In this document: one piece after another, positions 54,025-64,000 of the stretch | Layout: each line of letters starts with the position of its first letter | Numbering within the stretch: the stretch's first letter is position 1 | NCBI GenBank assembly: GCA_947568835.1 | Contig: OX387608.1 | Span: 360,501 to 424,500, forward strand | Length of the DNA stretch: 64,000 bases | Source: Protonemura montana | Lineage: Eukaryota; Arthropoda; Insecta; Plecoptera; Nemouridae | Direction of reading: 5' to 3' | Translations under genes and position numbers: made by a program | The notes under the pieces: generated by a model | Told to the model about the DNA's origin: nothing | Database searches by the model: none | Seen by the model: only the letters and a program-made list of their open reading frames with translations

Positions 54025-56349
54025 CAACAATATTCAGATGCCTTCTATCTGAAAATATGCAAAGAAAGCAAAGAAGATAGGAGGATACCAGCAACTAAAA
54101 ATATTTTAAAGAAATAATAGGGCCAGTTCAACGAGTCGATATCCCGTTTGATGATTCGATTAAAGAATTCAAGCCACTCGTAGTACCGGTGCCAAAACAA
54201 CATATTTTACTGCATGTATATTCTAACACAAAGCTCCTGGCGCCCAATTCGTTGGGAGCCCAAGAAAACGAGTTGTGACAGGAAAACTCTCCGATCAACT
54301 TATATACGATTGTCTTCGATTGCCGAACAGACAGATTTTCAGAAAACCCTTTAACTCGTCAAGGATCTAGCTAGATGGTAGACCTAGGATCAGGGTAACT
54401 TTATATTTGTAAGACTAAATCTAGGTTGGAAATTCTCCAACAACAACCAAAAAGGACCTTGGCTTTAAGAAGCCTTTAATCAAGACTGCGAAAAAACAGA
54501 TGGTGGTCACTGCTTTTGTTATCTTAATTAATGCACAGTCCTGCAGATGTCAGCAAGCGCTGACAAAACGCTGATTTACGCACTTTTTAGGAGCAAAAAT
54601 CAATGAAATCAGAACACAAACGTCAACTTCACCACCAATTTCCGATAATTTCGTGTATTTAAAAGTGGTTTGAACCATTGGCACTGTCCTATCTGGACCA
54701 AGCAGGGTTCGTGACAGTCGTAATATCACGGCACGGCTTTGAAAACCTACTTGCAGCCAAATCGGGGAGATCCATCTCCAGCATTACACCATACCTACTA
54801 CAAACATTGTTAACTATAGAGGACACATCCGCTTATCACGCCATACTCGATCAAAGAATACTTTGATATTTAGTAAAAAATTTAATCTAGATTACGTTTC
54901 TAATAATACATATTGTTAATGTTTACTTAAAGTTGTCTATATACCATCATTAATTGTACAAACTCTGTACTGACCATTCTTATAGCTCTTCTAGAGCTCT
55001 CTAGAATAAAGAAATTTAAAGAAGTGGAAGTTTATCGACAAAGTTTTCCCAATTGCCCAGCGTTGAATAAGTGGGCTGAGAAGAGTATCTAACAAGAGTT
55101 GCCGGTATAGTTTTAGGACTAGTATTTGGCCCGCTAAAGGCCCGCCTGACCGGAGCGAGTGGTGATGCTGATTGATTGTTGTGAAATATTGCACTTAATG
55201 CCCGCCTTCCAGAGCCAGAGCCGCTGAATGAGGTAGAGGCCGATGTCTGCCCTAGGAAATAAGTCTCAATGAAACTAGCACGATATCACTGAACTAACAA
55301 CATAAAAATTCAGATAATTTCAGATGGTCAAACGGACCAAACAATAACTTATTTGGTGCGTTCATGCTCTAGCTGAGTGAACAACTCGAGCAGCTTGGAC
55401 AATAATGTCATGCCAAGCGAGCCTCGAAACGCGTCTCTCCAACCATGAAAGTTGTCTTTGCCGTTAGTAAAATGGAACCATCCGCCATAGGTATACAGGA
55501 TCGCACCAATGAAGAGTCGCGAAAACTAGCGCATCCGGATCCAGACACTCACTCCCCTGAAATCATGATGGACTTGAAAACAAGCTCAAGTCCAGTCCAT
55601 GAAATGGCAGCTGATGTTTAGTGGACCAAAGCAACAAGACTGTGACGGGAGATGCATCGCCTACGATCAGGCCGTCAGAGGCAGTGCCAGCCCGTTCAAC
55701 TACGGAAGTCTGCGTGAAAAACCTGGCGACAAATATATTTTGGACCTGGACAGCAAATCTCCGCGGCGCAACTCCAGTCGAGAAGCATGCAGATATGAAT
55801 GCCAGACAGCTAGTGGTTGATAGAATATCAAGAAGAGGTTTGAGCCAGCTAAACGATTAAATGCCTTTAAATTAGCCAACAGCAAAAACCCCTGCTCCGA
55901 ATCGAATTGAGTTTATCAAAGATGCAGCTTCTTTATTTGAGCTAGGTACAAATCTTAACACATATTTTCTGGCTGGAAGGTAAATTCCAAATGCGGTTGA
56001 AACCAAGTTTTCAGCCGAGACCGTCAAGACGTTTTGATAGAAACGCTGACAAACCTTTAAGGTCCTAACAATAAAAACTGGCCGTGCTGTTTCCGGCAGA
56101 AACAGCTTCAGAGTGCACTGTCACAAGGTTTTACGAACTCGTTAATTCTAGGTTGCCATCGTTATAAGCGTTCGGCGAAAATGAACATAAAGCTGAAAAA
56201 ATTACCATTACCATTATTGGTTTCCGTGCCATAGTGATTCGTTTATAGACCCCGATTTAATGGAAGAAATCGTCAAGATCTCCCTTCTGCTGCGCTCTCA
56301 CCTCTGAATACCGCTGGTGAAGACGAAGCCACGTCTGTGTTAACCAGAC

Positions 56350-56362
56350 TAATACAATACTG
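56350..56362. repeat. 13-bp target duplication, left copy
   Basis: TAATACAATACTG here and at 58759-58771. B1 has the single uninterrupted site at about 36253-36265. Confidence 0.92.
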
Positions 56363-56401
56363 GTAAGACGAAGGGGTTCAGAGCCGGTAGATGATGGTGT
56401 A

Positions 56402-56514
56402 GGTGAAAACGGTTTTGCTCTGTTGACTAGGTTTTTTGGTCCTAAAAAGGACCGCGTCGGTGGTCGACGTTTCGCCAGCGTTGGCGCTGGCATTATCAAG
56501 ACTGTGATGTGCAG
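56402..56514 (+). repeat. Left inverted arm (113 bp) with hammerhead-like core
   Basis: Pairs with 58645-58757 (107 of 113 bases). On the minus strand 56500-56462 reads CTTGATAA, a 7-bp stem GCCAGCG-CCAA-CGCTGGC, then GAAAC. This is a degenerate match to the hammerhead ribozyme core CUGAUGA-stem II-GAAA. The right arm has GAAAA. Confidence 0.7.
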
Positions 56515-56650
56515 CTGGTGTTCTCTGCTTTTTGTGTCTGACGGCAGCCGGTAATCGGGCCAACCAGAGCCCATATCGACCGGGATTGGTCGAGAACTAA
56601 TATAGAACCATATTTATGCCCAGGTCGGCATAAATACATGGATCCTCTAA

Positions 56651-58644
56651 TAAAGACACGATTAAACAGCATGGTGTCGGATATCAAAAAAATGATCCAA
56701 AGCCACTCCAACAAAATCTGGGAAAACAAAATAAAATCACTTTACCTCCAAGACCAGTCACTATGGACCATAACGATGCGGCTTTTTCGTATTCCAACGA
56801 AGTCTCCACCAATCCATGGAATCCACGGCCTAGCCTACAGCAACCAGGATAAAGCTAATGCCCTTGCCGACACGCTAGAAGCTACGTTCACAGCTAATAC
56901 GAAACCTGCCTAGCAACCCGGACGACATCATTCTCACAACACCAGCAGAAGTTCAAATGGCACTGAACAAACTGAAGAACAAGAAGGCACCAGGACTGGA
57001 CAAAATTCCAAATGCGGCACTGAGGGAACTGTCAAAGAAATCAGTCAAATATATTGCCCACCTTTTCAATGCCATCATCAAACGGGGGTACGTTCCTAAC
57101 CAGTTTAAAGAGTCTAAAATTATAGTTTTCCAGAAACCCGGCAAGGACCCCCAGTTCCCACAGAACTACCGACCAATCAGTCTGCTCTCCGGGGTCTCCA
57201 AGCTTCTGGAGAAAATCATCTTGGCCAGAATCAACCAGTTTGCAGAAGCCAATAACATCCTGCAAGCTGAACAATTCGGATTCAGGGCCAAACACTCGGC
57301 CAACCACCAGGTCTTGAGGATCACTGAACACATCATCAAAGGCTACAATGAGAAAAAAACTACAGCCGCAGTTTTTCTAGACGTCGCCCAAGCCTTCGAT
57401 CGGGTTTGGCACGAAGGTCTCATATCCAAACTTATGACCATCCAGATGCCAAAATATCTGACGCTACTCGTAGCCTCCTACCTGAGACGCCGCTCGTTCC
57501 GAGTTCACCACCAGGGAGCGGACTCGACGACGAGAGAGATAGAGGCCGGCGTGCCTCAGGACTCTCTGCTGGCGCCGACGCTATTCGCCATATTCACCAG
57601 TGACATGCCCAAGTCACCCCACGTGATGCTCGGGGTCTATGCAGACGACACAGCGCTGGTCGCCCAGTCCTGGCACGGACTACAGACCTGCAAATACCTG
57701 CAGGCGGCCCTCAACACCTACGAGTCGTGGTGCCAGGACTGGCGCATTAAAATCAACGTGGCCAAAAGCAAAGCAGTGCTGTTCTCGAGGAGGAAAACAG
57801 TGAAGGCCAACTCAGTCTCTGACCACGACCTCTTCGACGAGGCGATCCCCTGGTGCGATGACGCCCGGTACCTGGGAGTCACGCTGGACCGAACCCTGTC
57901 TTGGAGAGCTAACACCAAACAGCTGGTAACCAAGGCCCGATGCAGACTGGGAATCCTGGGGCCCGTACTTAACAGGAAAAGCTTCCTGAGCATCACCAAC
58001 GGGCTCATTCTGTACAAGTCCATGGTACTACCCATCATGATGTATGCCGCGCCGATCTGGGGTATCACCACCGAGACCCAACTAAAAGAGCTGCAACGCG
58101 TGCAAAACAGGGCACTCAGGACGGCAACCCGAGTGCCTTGGTTTGTACGCAATAAAGACATCCACCGGGACGCCAAGATGCCCACCATCCAGGACGCCAT
58201 CACGAAGCTGGCGACCAAATTCTATGCCGATCTGAAGGATGTCCCAAACGCGCTGGTGACCGGCCTGGCGCAGTACAACCCCGACGAACTTCTTCGATAC
58301 AAGCGCCCAAGAAATATTGTAAAAAATGTTTAAAAATGTAATAAATGTTTATCTAGAATATAAATTAGAAAATAGTGTAAATATAATTTAAATATTAACA
58401 TGTATACTAGTACCTAAGATTGTGTTCATATTTAATTAATATTTATTTACTCACATTGTTATTGTTGCATGATTATGTTATTATTTTGTTCATTTTTATA
58501 ATTCTCATATTCTTTCAGCCAATGTAATAAGTTTAAACTGCCATCTGTAATAACTAGTCAAGACTCTTTGATAAGGGCGTAAAGCCCGGGACTTAGAATG
58601 TTATAAGCAGGATATCTGTGTCAATAAAAAAATTTAAAAAAAAA
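56651..58644 (+). pseudogene. J1-family Jockey RT, truncated, deleted and frameshifted near the start
   Basis: Coding similarity to J1 starts at TAAAGAC (56651). The linker reads to ATFTANTKPA then TAG (56909-56911), where roughly 75 bp are deleted and the frame changes. From 56957 a 458-residue frame is open to 58333: KKAPGLDKIPN, NYRPISLLSG, FLDVAQAFDRVW near 140, catalytic YADD near 228, and the end RYKRPRNIVK. The conserved VPQGS is VPQDS here (about 57550), a change in a normally invariant RT Gly. The 3' UTR has the GGGC/GCCC hairpin at 58575-58587, and the A-rich tail runs straight into the right inverted arm. Confidence 0.85.
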
Positions 58645-58757
58645 CTGCACATCACAGTCTTGAAAATGCCAGCGCCAACGCTGGCGAAAAGTCGACCACC
58701 GACGCGGTCCTTTTTATGACCAAAAACCCTAATCAACAGAGCAAACCCGTTTTCACC
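58645..58757 (+). repeat. Right inverted arm (113 bp)
   Basis: Reverse complement of 56402-56514 with six substitutions. It starts directly after the Jockey A tail and ends one base before the 13-bp duplication. Confidence 0.9.
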
Positions 58758-61700
58758 ATAATACAATACTGTTCCAGTCTCGCCAGAGAAGATACGAGCG
58801 ATTCCAAAAGTGCGACCGTCGACTCGAAAGAGTGGTCCTAAGTTGTCTAAAAAAAAATTTGACTTTTTTAGAAACGATGGACGTACAGGAAAAAAATCTG
58901 CTCGGACCACAACAAAGTGGGGCAACATATAACGGCCCTCGACACCAAAAGTAAACTAGTCAAAAAAATTCATGTTTAGAACTCGTTCAGTTGTGAGGAC
59001 GAAAAAGAGAACGCCATCTATGACAAACTTGGTTGTTACCTGTGCATTTAGCAGGGAGAGTGGTCAGGAGCGGGTTACGTGTAACTCCTGCTTTAGCTGG
59101 CAAGCTTTTAGCTTGTGATGCAGCCAGGGAAGTGCCCAAGAAATTTACCTGCTTCTTTAAGATGTTTTGGTGATTGCGTTTTGGTTATTTCTGTATTTTG
59201 TTTTGTCTTTTTTTATAGTTCTTCCGGGTGCTAGTATCGCCTGGTATGCGAGAATAGGAACAACAGTAACAATATTCGAACCATCCTCAGGTTCACTTTT
59301 TTTTAAATTTTATTCAGCTTCATATCTTATACTGGCACGAGTTCTGGAGCTGGTAGATCTTAGGATACCAATGGAAATAAGTAGTTCTTAGATATGTTCT
59401 CTTTTTAACCTTTAAGAAAGTTAAAAATAGTAAGGATAGGTGATATTTGGGACATTCACCTAGCGAACGCCCGGATAAAATCGTATCTAGCCATGTAGCC
59501 ACAGGCGCCATCTAGTTAAAATAATTAGTTCAAAACACACTCGCATCTCAATTTCAGAGTTCTACAGGCTACGCTGCTATTTTATCTTCGATACCAATGA
59601 TTTGCCAACTTGCATAAAACAAAGTAATGACAGATGACATCTTCTTGACATCTTGACATCTTTGACAGATGATACCACTCATTCCCTTACAAACGATTCA
59701 CATAGGATACAAATGAACTACGTAAAAATAGCTTGACAACTAAATAAGTGTTGAATAACATTATTGCACGGGCCTTCCACCGCCAGAGTGGAGATGCTCC
59801 ACATGGGTGTGACATCAGAAATAATAGTCATCTATTTCAAGATGGCGGGTGCAAGATTGTACACAATCTAGACATCAGAAATGTAGTAGAATGTAGACAG
59901 TAGAAGAATATCAGATGGTGTATTCTGTGAAAAGTGCGGACCTATGAGTATGCAGTGTCAGAGAATGGAACATGTACAGGTGATTGGAAACGGTGGGCGT
60001 GCCACGAGTAAATAAATAGTAAATAAAACGACAGCGAGGACCTATCACGACGGCGCGAGGCGGTGAATACATACGAGGAGCTCGCAATGAAAATATTTGG
60101 CTGAAGCTGATCAAGCGTCTGGAGGTGCTAACGAGGAAGTTTGCGGAATGGAAGCACTTTGAATGCAGTGCGACTTCTTTGTGATCAGGCATAGTGTGAC
60201 TGTCATTAGCAGCCCTATGGGCTTGAAAAGTCGCTGCTGGATGAACTAGCAGAACAGGGCAGACCAGCCGGGGACCGAGACCTCATCAAGGCAATTGAAA
60301 CGTAGTTCAAACCCTGAATTATAAACAACTTTGACCATGAACACGGCAATCTGATTGTGGCTGCATCATTAATGTCACGGGACATACACTCGCCATCAAC
60401 CCTAGCAAACAATTATAAGGTAATAGAAGTCAAAGAGCTGCTCAAACAAAGCCGAAAAGACTGCAAAAAGTGCAACCCAAACAAGGAGACAACCAACCTA
60501 TCCTTACAAATAACCACCACACTCGGATAACTCAACAGACCGACCACAGTAGAAATATAGGGAAACTAATGAAATTTGCATTGATGCTAGTCCGTACTTA
60601 GAGGTAGTTGAAAACAAAGTTCCGTTTCTTAAATATGAAAAATTAATATTCAATTAAAGATTGAAATTTTGTCTAAAATTTTATATAAAAATAATGATGA
60701 CATTAAATATGAACGATAAAATTACAGTGTGTAGGGAACAGATAGACACGGGCTGTATTAAAGTTTAAAATAAATCGCTATGCGAGAAATGAGGAAAAAA
60801 ATAAAAAAGTGAAAGCCTTCATATCGAGCTGTCACTGACAAGGCAACAACAGTGCGGGCGGCAACCAGAGACAAAACTGTAGTGCCGGTGTCCAAGAATA
60901 CCAAAAAAATACAACCGTTGCAGGCTGAGCTTGGGATGGCCACACACTTGAGGTGGTCGGCGTTTCATTGCTTCGGACACTATGGAATATCCAGATGACC
61001 CGACTAAGAACTGAAGCCGGGAGGTTCTCTCTGGTGGCAATAGGGAACGAACAACGGAACTATATAAACCATGCCTGAATAGAGGGTGGCAAGACATGGA
61101 AAAAAGCGACAACGAAAACGACGATGAATAACTCAGATGCATCACGCCCCGGGCGCAAGGCCATCTTCTCCCATCTGCAACACAAGCAGCACGTTTGGCT
61201 TACCATTACCGCAAATTGGTAGATTGGATTCAAACAAATACAACAGCTGCATCCTGAATGATATGAGAAGTGGCGCAAGTTTTACACGAGCACTTTTTGG
61301 TAAAGGATCTCTATGCTGATGTTTTCAATACGATATTTGTTTAATGAAGATCTCCAGATGTGCGTCGCTAACTTCCGAACGAATTACAACCAAAACAGTT
61401 TTAGTTTTCGATCATATGTAAACCTTGGCGTATCCGGACGACAACAATGTCCACCAAACTTGTAAACGCCTGCCTGATGAATCGCACCGGCTACACCCGC
61501 TGGCATTTTCCCAGGCAGCTGGGAAAAAACCTGTACAAATCCGGCCAATGGTGCTTGCTGATTCTCAGACAAAGATCGACACCGACCATTTTGATCCCCA
61601 CTAGACCATCTTAATTCTTCAACACATACGGCAATAAGAAACCTCAGAGGATGATCTTCCATAAATGTCTAAACGATCAGGAAACAAGCGACGTTAGCTC

Positions 61701-63161
61701 GGTACTTTTATTTTACGGCTCACCAGAGCGGCGAGAGGTCAGGTGATCACGCTCAAGATGTGAAGGAACCAACGGGCCAGGCCATGTCTTAGTGAACAAA
61801 GCGAAGTGTGTCGAGGAAATGTTTCTACCAACGGAAATAAATGCTAGAGGCCAACAAGGTGCCACAAACTCCGGACATTTTCAAAGTACTGAGCCAATAA
61901 ATTATCTACGCAATTAAAAAAAATTAGAAGAAAGCACAAACAATCCGCAATAGCTGGCATTGAGAGGAACAGACACCTATCCAAGCCGATAAGAGGCAAA
62001 ATGCAGAGCAAATAACGAATGATTTTGTAAACGAATCGAAGATATTGACTGTCAATCTGGTAGCTATTCTTAGTCTACTTCTTTCCTAGACGAGGGTATT
62101 TTTCTATTCTTTGTGATTTGCTAATTCTGACTTCATGTACTAATTGTAAATCGTGTGTAGATTGCGAGATTCCTGCCTCCATTTCCAATCAACGGCTCAT
62201 GATTTAGCATCAAAAGACACAGACACATTTGAAAGGTTGGACTAAACAAATGGCGAGTCAACGGAGAAAGCTAAGATCGAGATTTCGATTTCTCTACAGG
62301 AGCCGACACCGGGAAGAAATGTTCGATTCTTGGAAAAAACTGCACTCCAGGCGATAATTTGATTTCGAATTGGGCGCTCTTCCACTTAAAACGATCGGAA
62401 CATCATCGAACAACGTCTTCTAGATACGCACATTTGGCAAACCAAAGAAGCATACCGTGTGATTGATGACAACGGTCCGACAAAGGTCCAGAAAAAATTG
62501 AATAGGATTTTTTTAAGGAGAATTTAACAAGAATTTCTCAAATAATCTCTAATCCACACGACTTTTCAAATTTCCAAAAAAAAAAAAAAAAAAATCTAGT
62601 CTTCAAGACGATATTTTTGTGCGTTCTTAACTTCACAACGCATTACCACCATGTTTAACAGTGCATGTTGTCGATCACCCATTATACTTGCATTACTAGC
62701 AAAGAAAAAAGCACTCGCAAGTAATGCAAGCACGGAGTGAAAATGGCCGAATAGGCACGATAACCACGTGGATGATAAGCTAATTACGGTCGGTTATCCT
62801 CCGAAGAGCCCCCGGTCAAGAAGGGCTTGGGATTACAGCAGCAGGGCTAACACTTGGCTGGTGCTGTAAATATGCTGTTTGACGCTGAGGCTGGCATTTT
62901 AATAACCCTAAGAGCCCATCAACACCATGGCGGACCGACGTTTTCTCGGTTATTACCTTGCAACCAACTGACGACTTCCTCATAAACACCAGTTCCATTA
63001 CATTTAACTTAAAAGGATCACAACATTATTATTAAGCCGAAGTGCAGCCCGACAACAGTTGCCATTTAGACAATTTACACCGGCCGAGAGCCGTAGAGAC
63101 TGAACACGGCCCCAGCGAGTCGCTTGCTTTCATAGGCCAGGCCTATAGTGTCCGTGACTGC

Positions 63162-63461
63162 AGCCAACGGGCAGTGCTAGCCAGACCTCCTAGAAACATG
63201 TCCGTGAATGCAGCCAACAAGCCGTGCTAGCCAGACCTCCTAGAAATATGTCCGTGGATGTAGCCAACGGGCCATGCTAGCCAGACCTCCTAGAAACATG
63301 TCCGTGAATGCAGCCAACAAGCCGTGCTAGCCAGACCTCCTAGAAATATGTCCGTGGATGCAGCCAACGGGCCATGCTAGCCAGACCTCCTGGAAACATG
63401 TCCGTGGATGTAGCCAACAGACTGTGCTGGTCAGACCTTCTAGAAACATCGCCGTGAATAA
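63162..63461. repeat. 50-bp minisatellite, about 6 units (B2)
   Basis: Unit starts at 63162, 63212, 63262, 63312, 63362 and 63412. The pair at 63212/63262 resembles that at 63312/63362, so a two-unit (100 bp) duplication explains the gain over the four units in B1. Confidence 0.92.
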
Positions 63462-63559
63462 CGCTATAAGGCCGCGCTGGCTGACGTTGAGTTTTCTCGG
63501 TTAATACCTTGGCAGAGCCGAGACGACGCCGACACACCGGGTATTAGGTATTAATTAAT

Positions 63560-64000
63560 ATTGGTTAAGGTGATTGGTTGGCCATCCGCTTTGATATTTG
63601 GCACATTTTTTTTAATTCTGTGAGTGAACAGCGTGCCTTGTGGTATTTTCTTTATTTATTGTGATTTTCCACTCGCTCTACCAGGGAAGTATGCGATCGA
63701 GAGTTTTGGAGGTACTTTTCAATTTCCAGAGCCTGCCATGACGTGCTAAGAATGGCTGCATCGTCTGCGAATAGTGCTATATCGGCTTTGTACAGGTTTC
63801 TAGGAATATCATTTGTAAACAAATTGAAAAGTATGGGGACCAAGGACAGAACCCGGTGAAACTCCTGCTTTTATTGAGCGGAATGATGATAGAGTCTTCC
63901 CGACTGATATTCTGAAGGTTCCGTCAGCCAGATATCAGTCGATGAGCTTGACTAGATTGATAGGACAGTTGTAAGGAAGAAGTTTGAAGATTATGCTGTC
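63560..64000 (-). pseudogene. J4-family RT fragment, continues past the window
   Basis: Counterpart of 40968-41410. Readable pieces include NLFTNDIPRNLYKADIALFADDAAILSTSW (63720-63830 region, in parts), with the same frame change near 63850 (GGTGAAACTCCTGC) as the copy at 41265, so the damage predates the duplication. The window ends inside it. Confidence 0.8.

Larger units (their letters stand above)
56363..58758 (+). mobile_element. Penelope-like inverted arms enclosing a Jockey (J1 family)
   Basis: Bounded by a 13-bp duplication. Inside lie 39 bases, a 113-bp left arm (56402-56514), about 135 bases of further non-Jockey sequence, a 5'-truncated Jockey (56651-58644), and a 113-bp right arm (58645-58757) that is the reverse complement of the left with 6 mismatches. 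The arms contain GACGTTTCGCCAGC...GCTGGCATTATCAAG, a signature I associate with the pseudo-LTRs of Penelope-like elements. No Penelope RT or GIY-YIG endonuclease is present. Confidence 0.65.
53686..63559. repeat. Repeat B, copy 2 (with a 2.4-kb nested insertion)
   Basis: From 53756 it matches B1. 53686-53755 keeps the uninterrupted left end that in B1 is split by I-1 and the palindrome. It carries a segment at 55917-56274 lost from B1, and an insertion at 56363-58758. Otherwise no sizeable open frame is recognised: 54025-56262, 58772-63160 and flanks hold only short, degenerate frames shared with B1. Confidence 0.75.

Noticed and set aside
61384..61662. 92-residue minus-strand frame in B2 that looks compositionally protein-like
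   Set aside because: The B1 counterpart is interrupted, no family is recognised and the surrounding DNA is degenerate.
53686..63559. Repeat B as an LTR retrotransposon
   Set aside because: No direct terminal repeats, primer-binding site, polypurine tract or Gag-Pol motifs were seen.

Overview
This window is eukaryotic and almost certainly from an invertebrate animal, most likely an arthropod. The grounds are several Jockey-type and I-type non-LTR retrotransposons, a DUF4371-type hAT remnant, a Kolobok-like transposase relic, Penelope-like inverted arms and spliced GT-AG genes. No bacterial gene organisation, rRNA, tRNA or CRISPR array was seen. Nearly all long open frames belong to mobile elements. 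The only candidate cellular gene is a spliced Myb/SANT-like gene present in two copies. Element nicknames (J1 to J6, I-A, I-1, I-2) are local labels, and family calls rest on motif recognition without database searches.

Layout. 1-2374: Jockey J1 (+), an open reverse transcriptase (RT) frame cut by the window edge. 2375-2701: GC-rich spacer with (GGC)11. 2702-3342: 5'-truncated Jockey J2 (-). 3343-8940: Jockey J3 (-), broken by stops and invaded at 5894-7647 by Jockey J5 (+) with an 8-bp target duplication. 9212-9620: scrambled piece of repeat B. 9660-11420: decayed hAT transposase (-). 12966-17085: I-type element I-A (-), endonuclease, RT and RNase H with two stops. 17086-21720: Jockey J4 (-), intact ORF1 and an ORF2 with two TGA stops. 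22385-24206: transposase fragments, the larger Kolobok-like.

The right-hand two thirds is built from three blocks that occur twice in different orders: A (the spliced gene), I (an I-type retrotransposon, minus strand) and B (about 7 kb of mostly non-coding repeat with a Helitron-like helicase relic, an 11-bp foldback and a 50-bp minisatellite, ending in a J4 fragment). First set: A1 24283-28276, I-1 28758-33925, a perfect 95-bp-arm palindrome 33843-34044, B1 34045-40967, J4 fragment 40968-42860 with a 405-bp MITE. Second set: I-2 43013-50427 (intact 1231-aa ORF2, ORF1 replaced in the middle by Jockey J6), A2 50428-53685, B2 53686-63559 with a Jockey enclosed by Penelope-like inverted arms, then J4 again to the window end.

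Most notable: a nine-exon gene region in which every intron is phase 1; a small hydrophobic ORF that overlaps the ORF2 start of the I-type element and lies in a spacer carrying nine copies of TATCACAG; a mosaic breakpoint between I-1 and I-2; a Jockey enclosed by 113-bp inverted arms with a degenerate hammerhead-like core; and short 3'-terminal hairpins in the Jockey families, with base-pair-preserving differences between J5 and J6.
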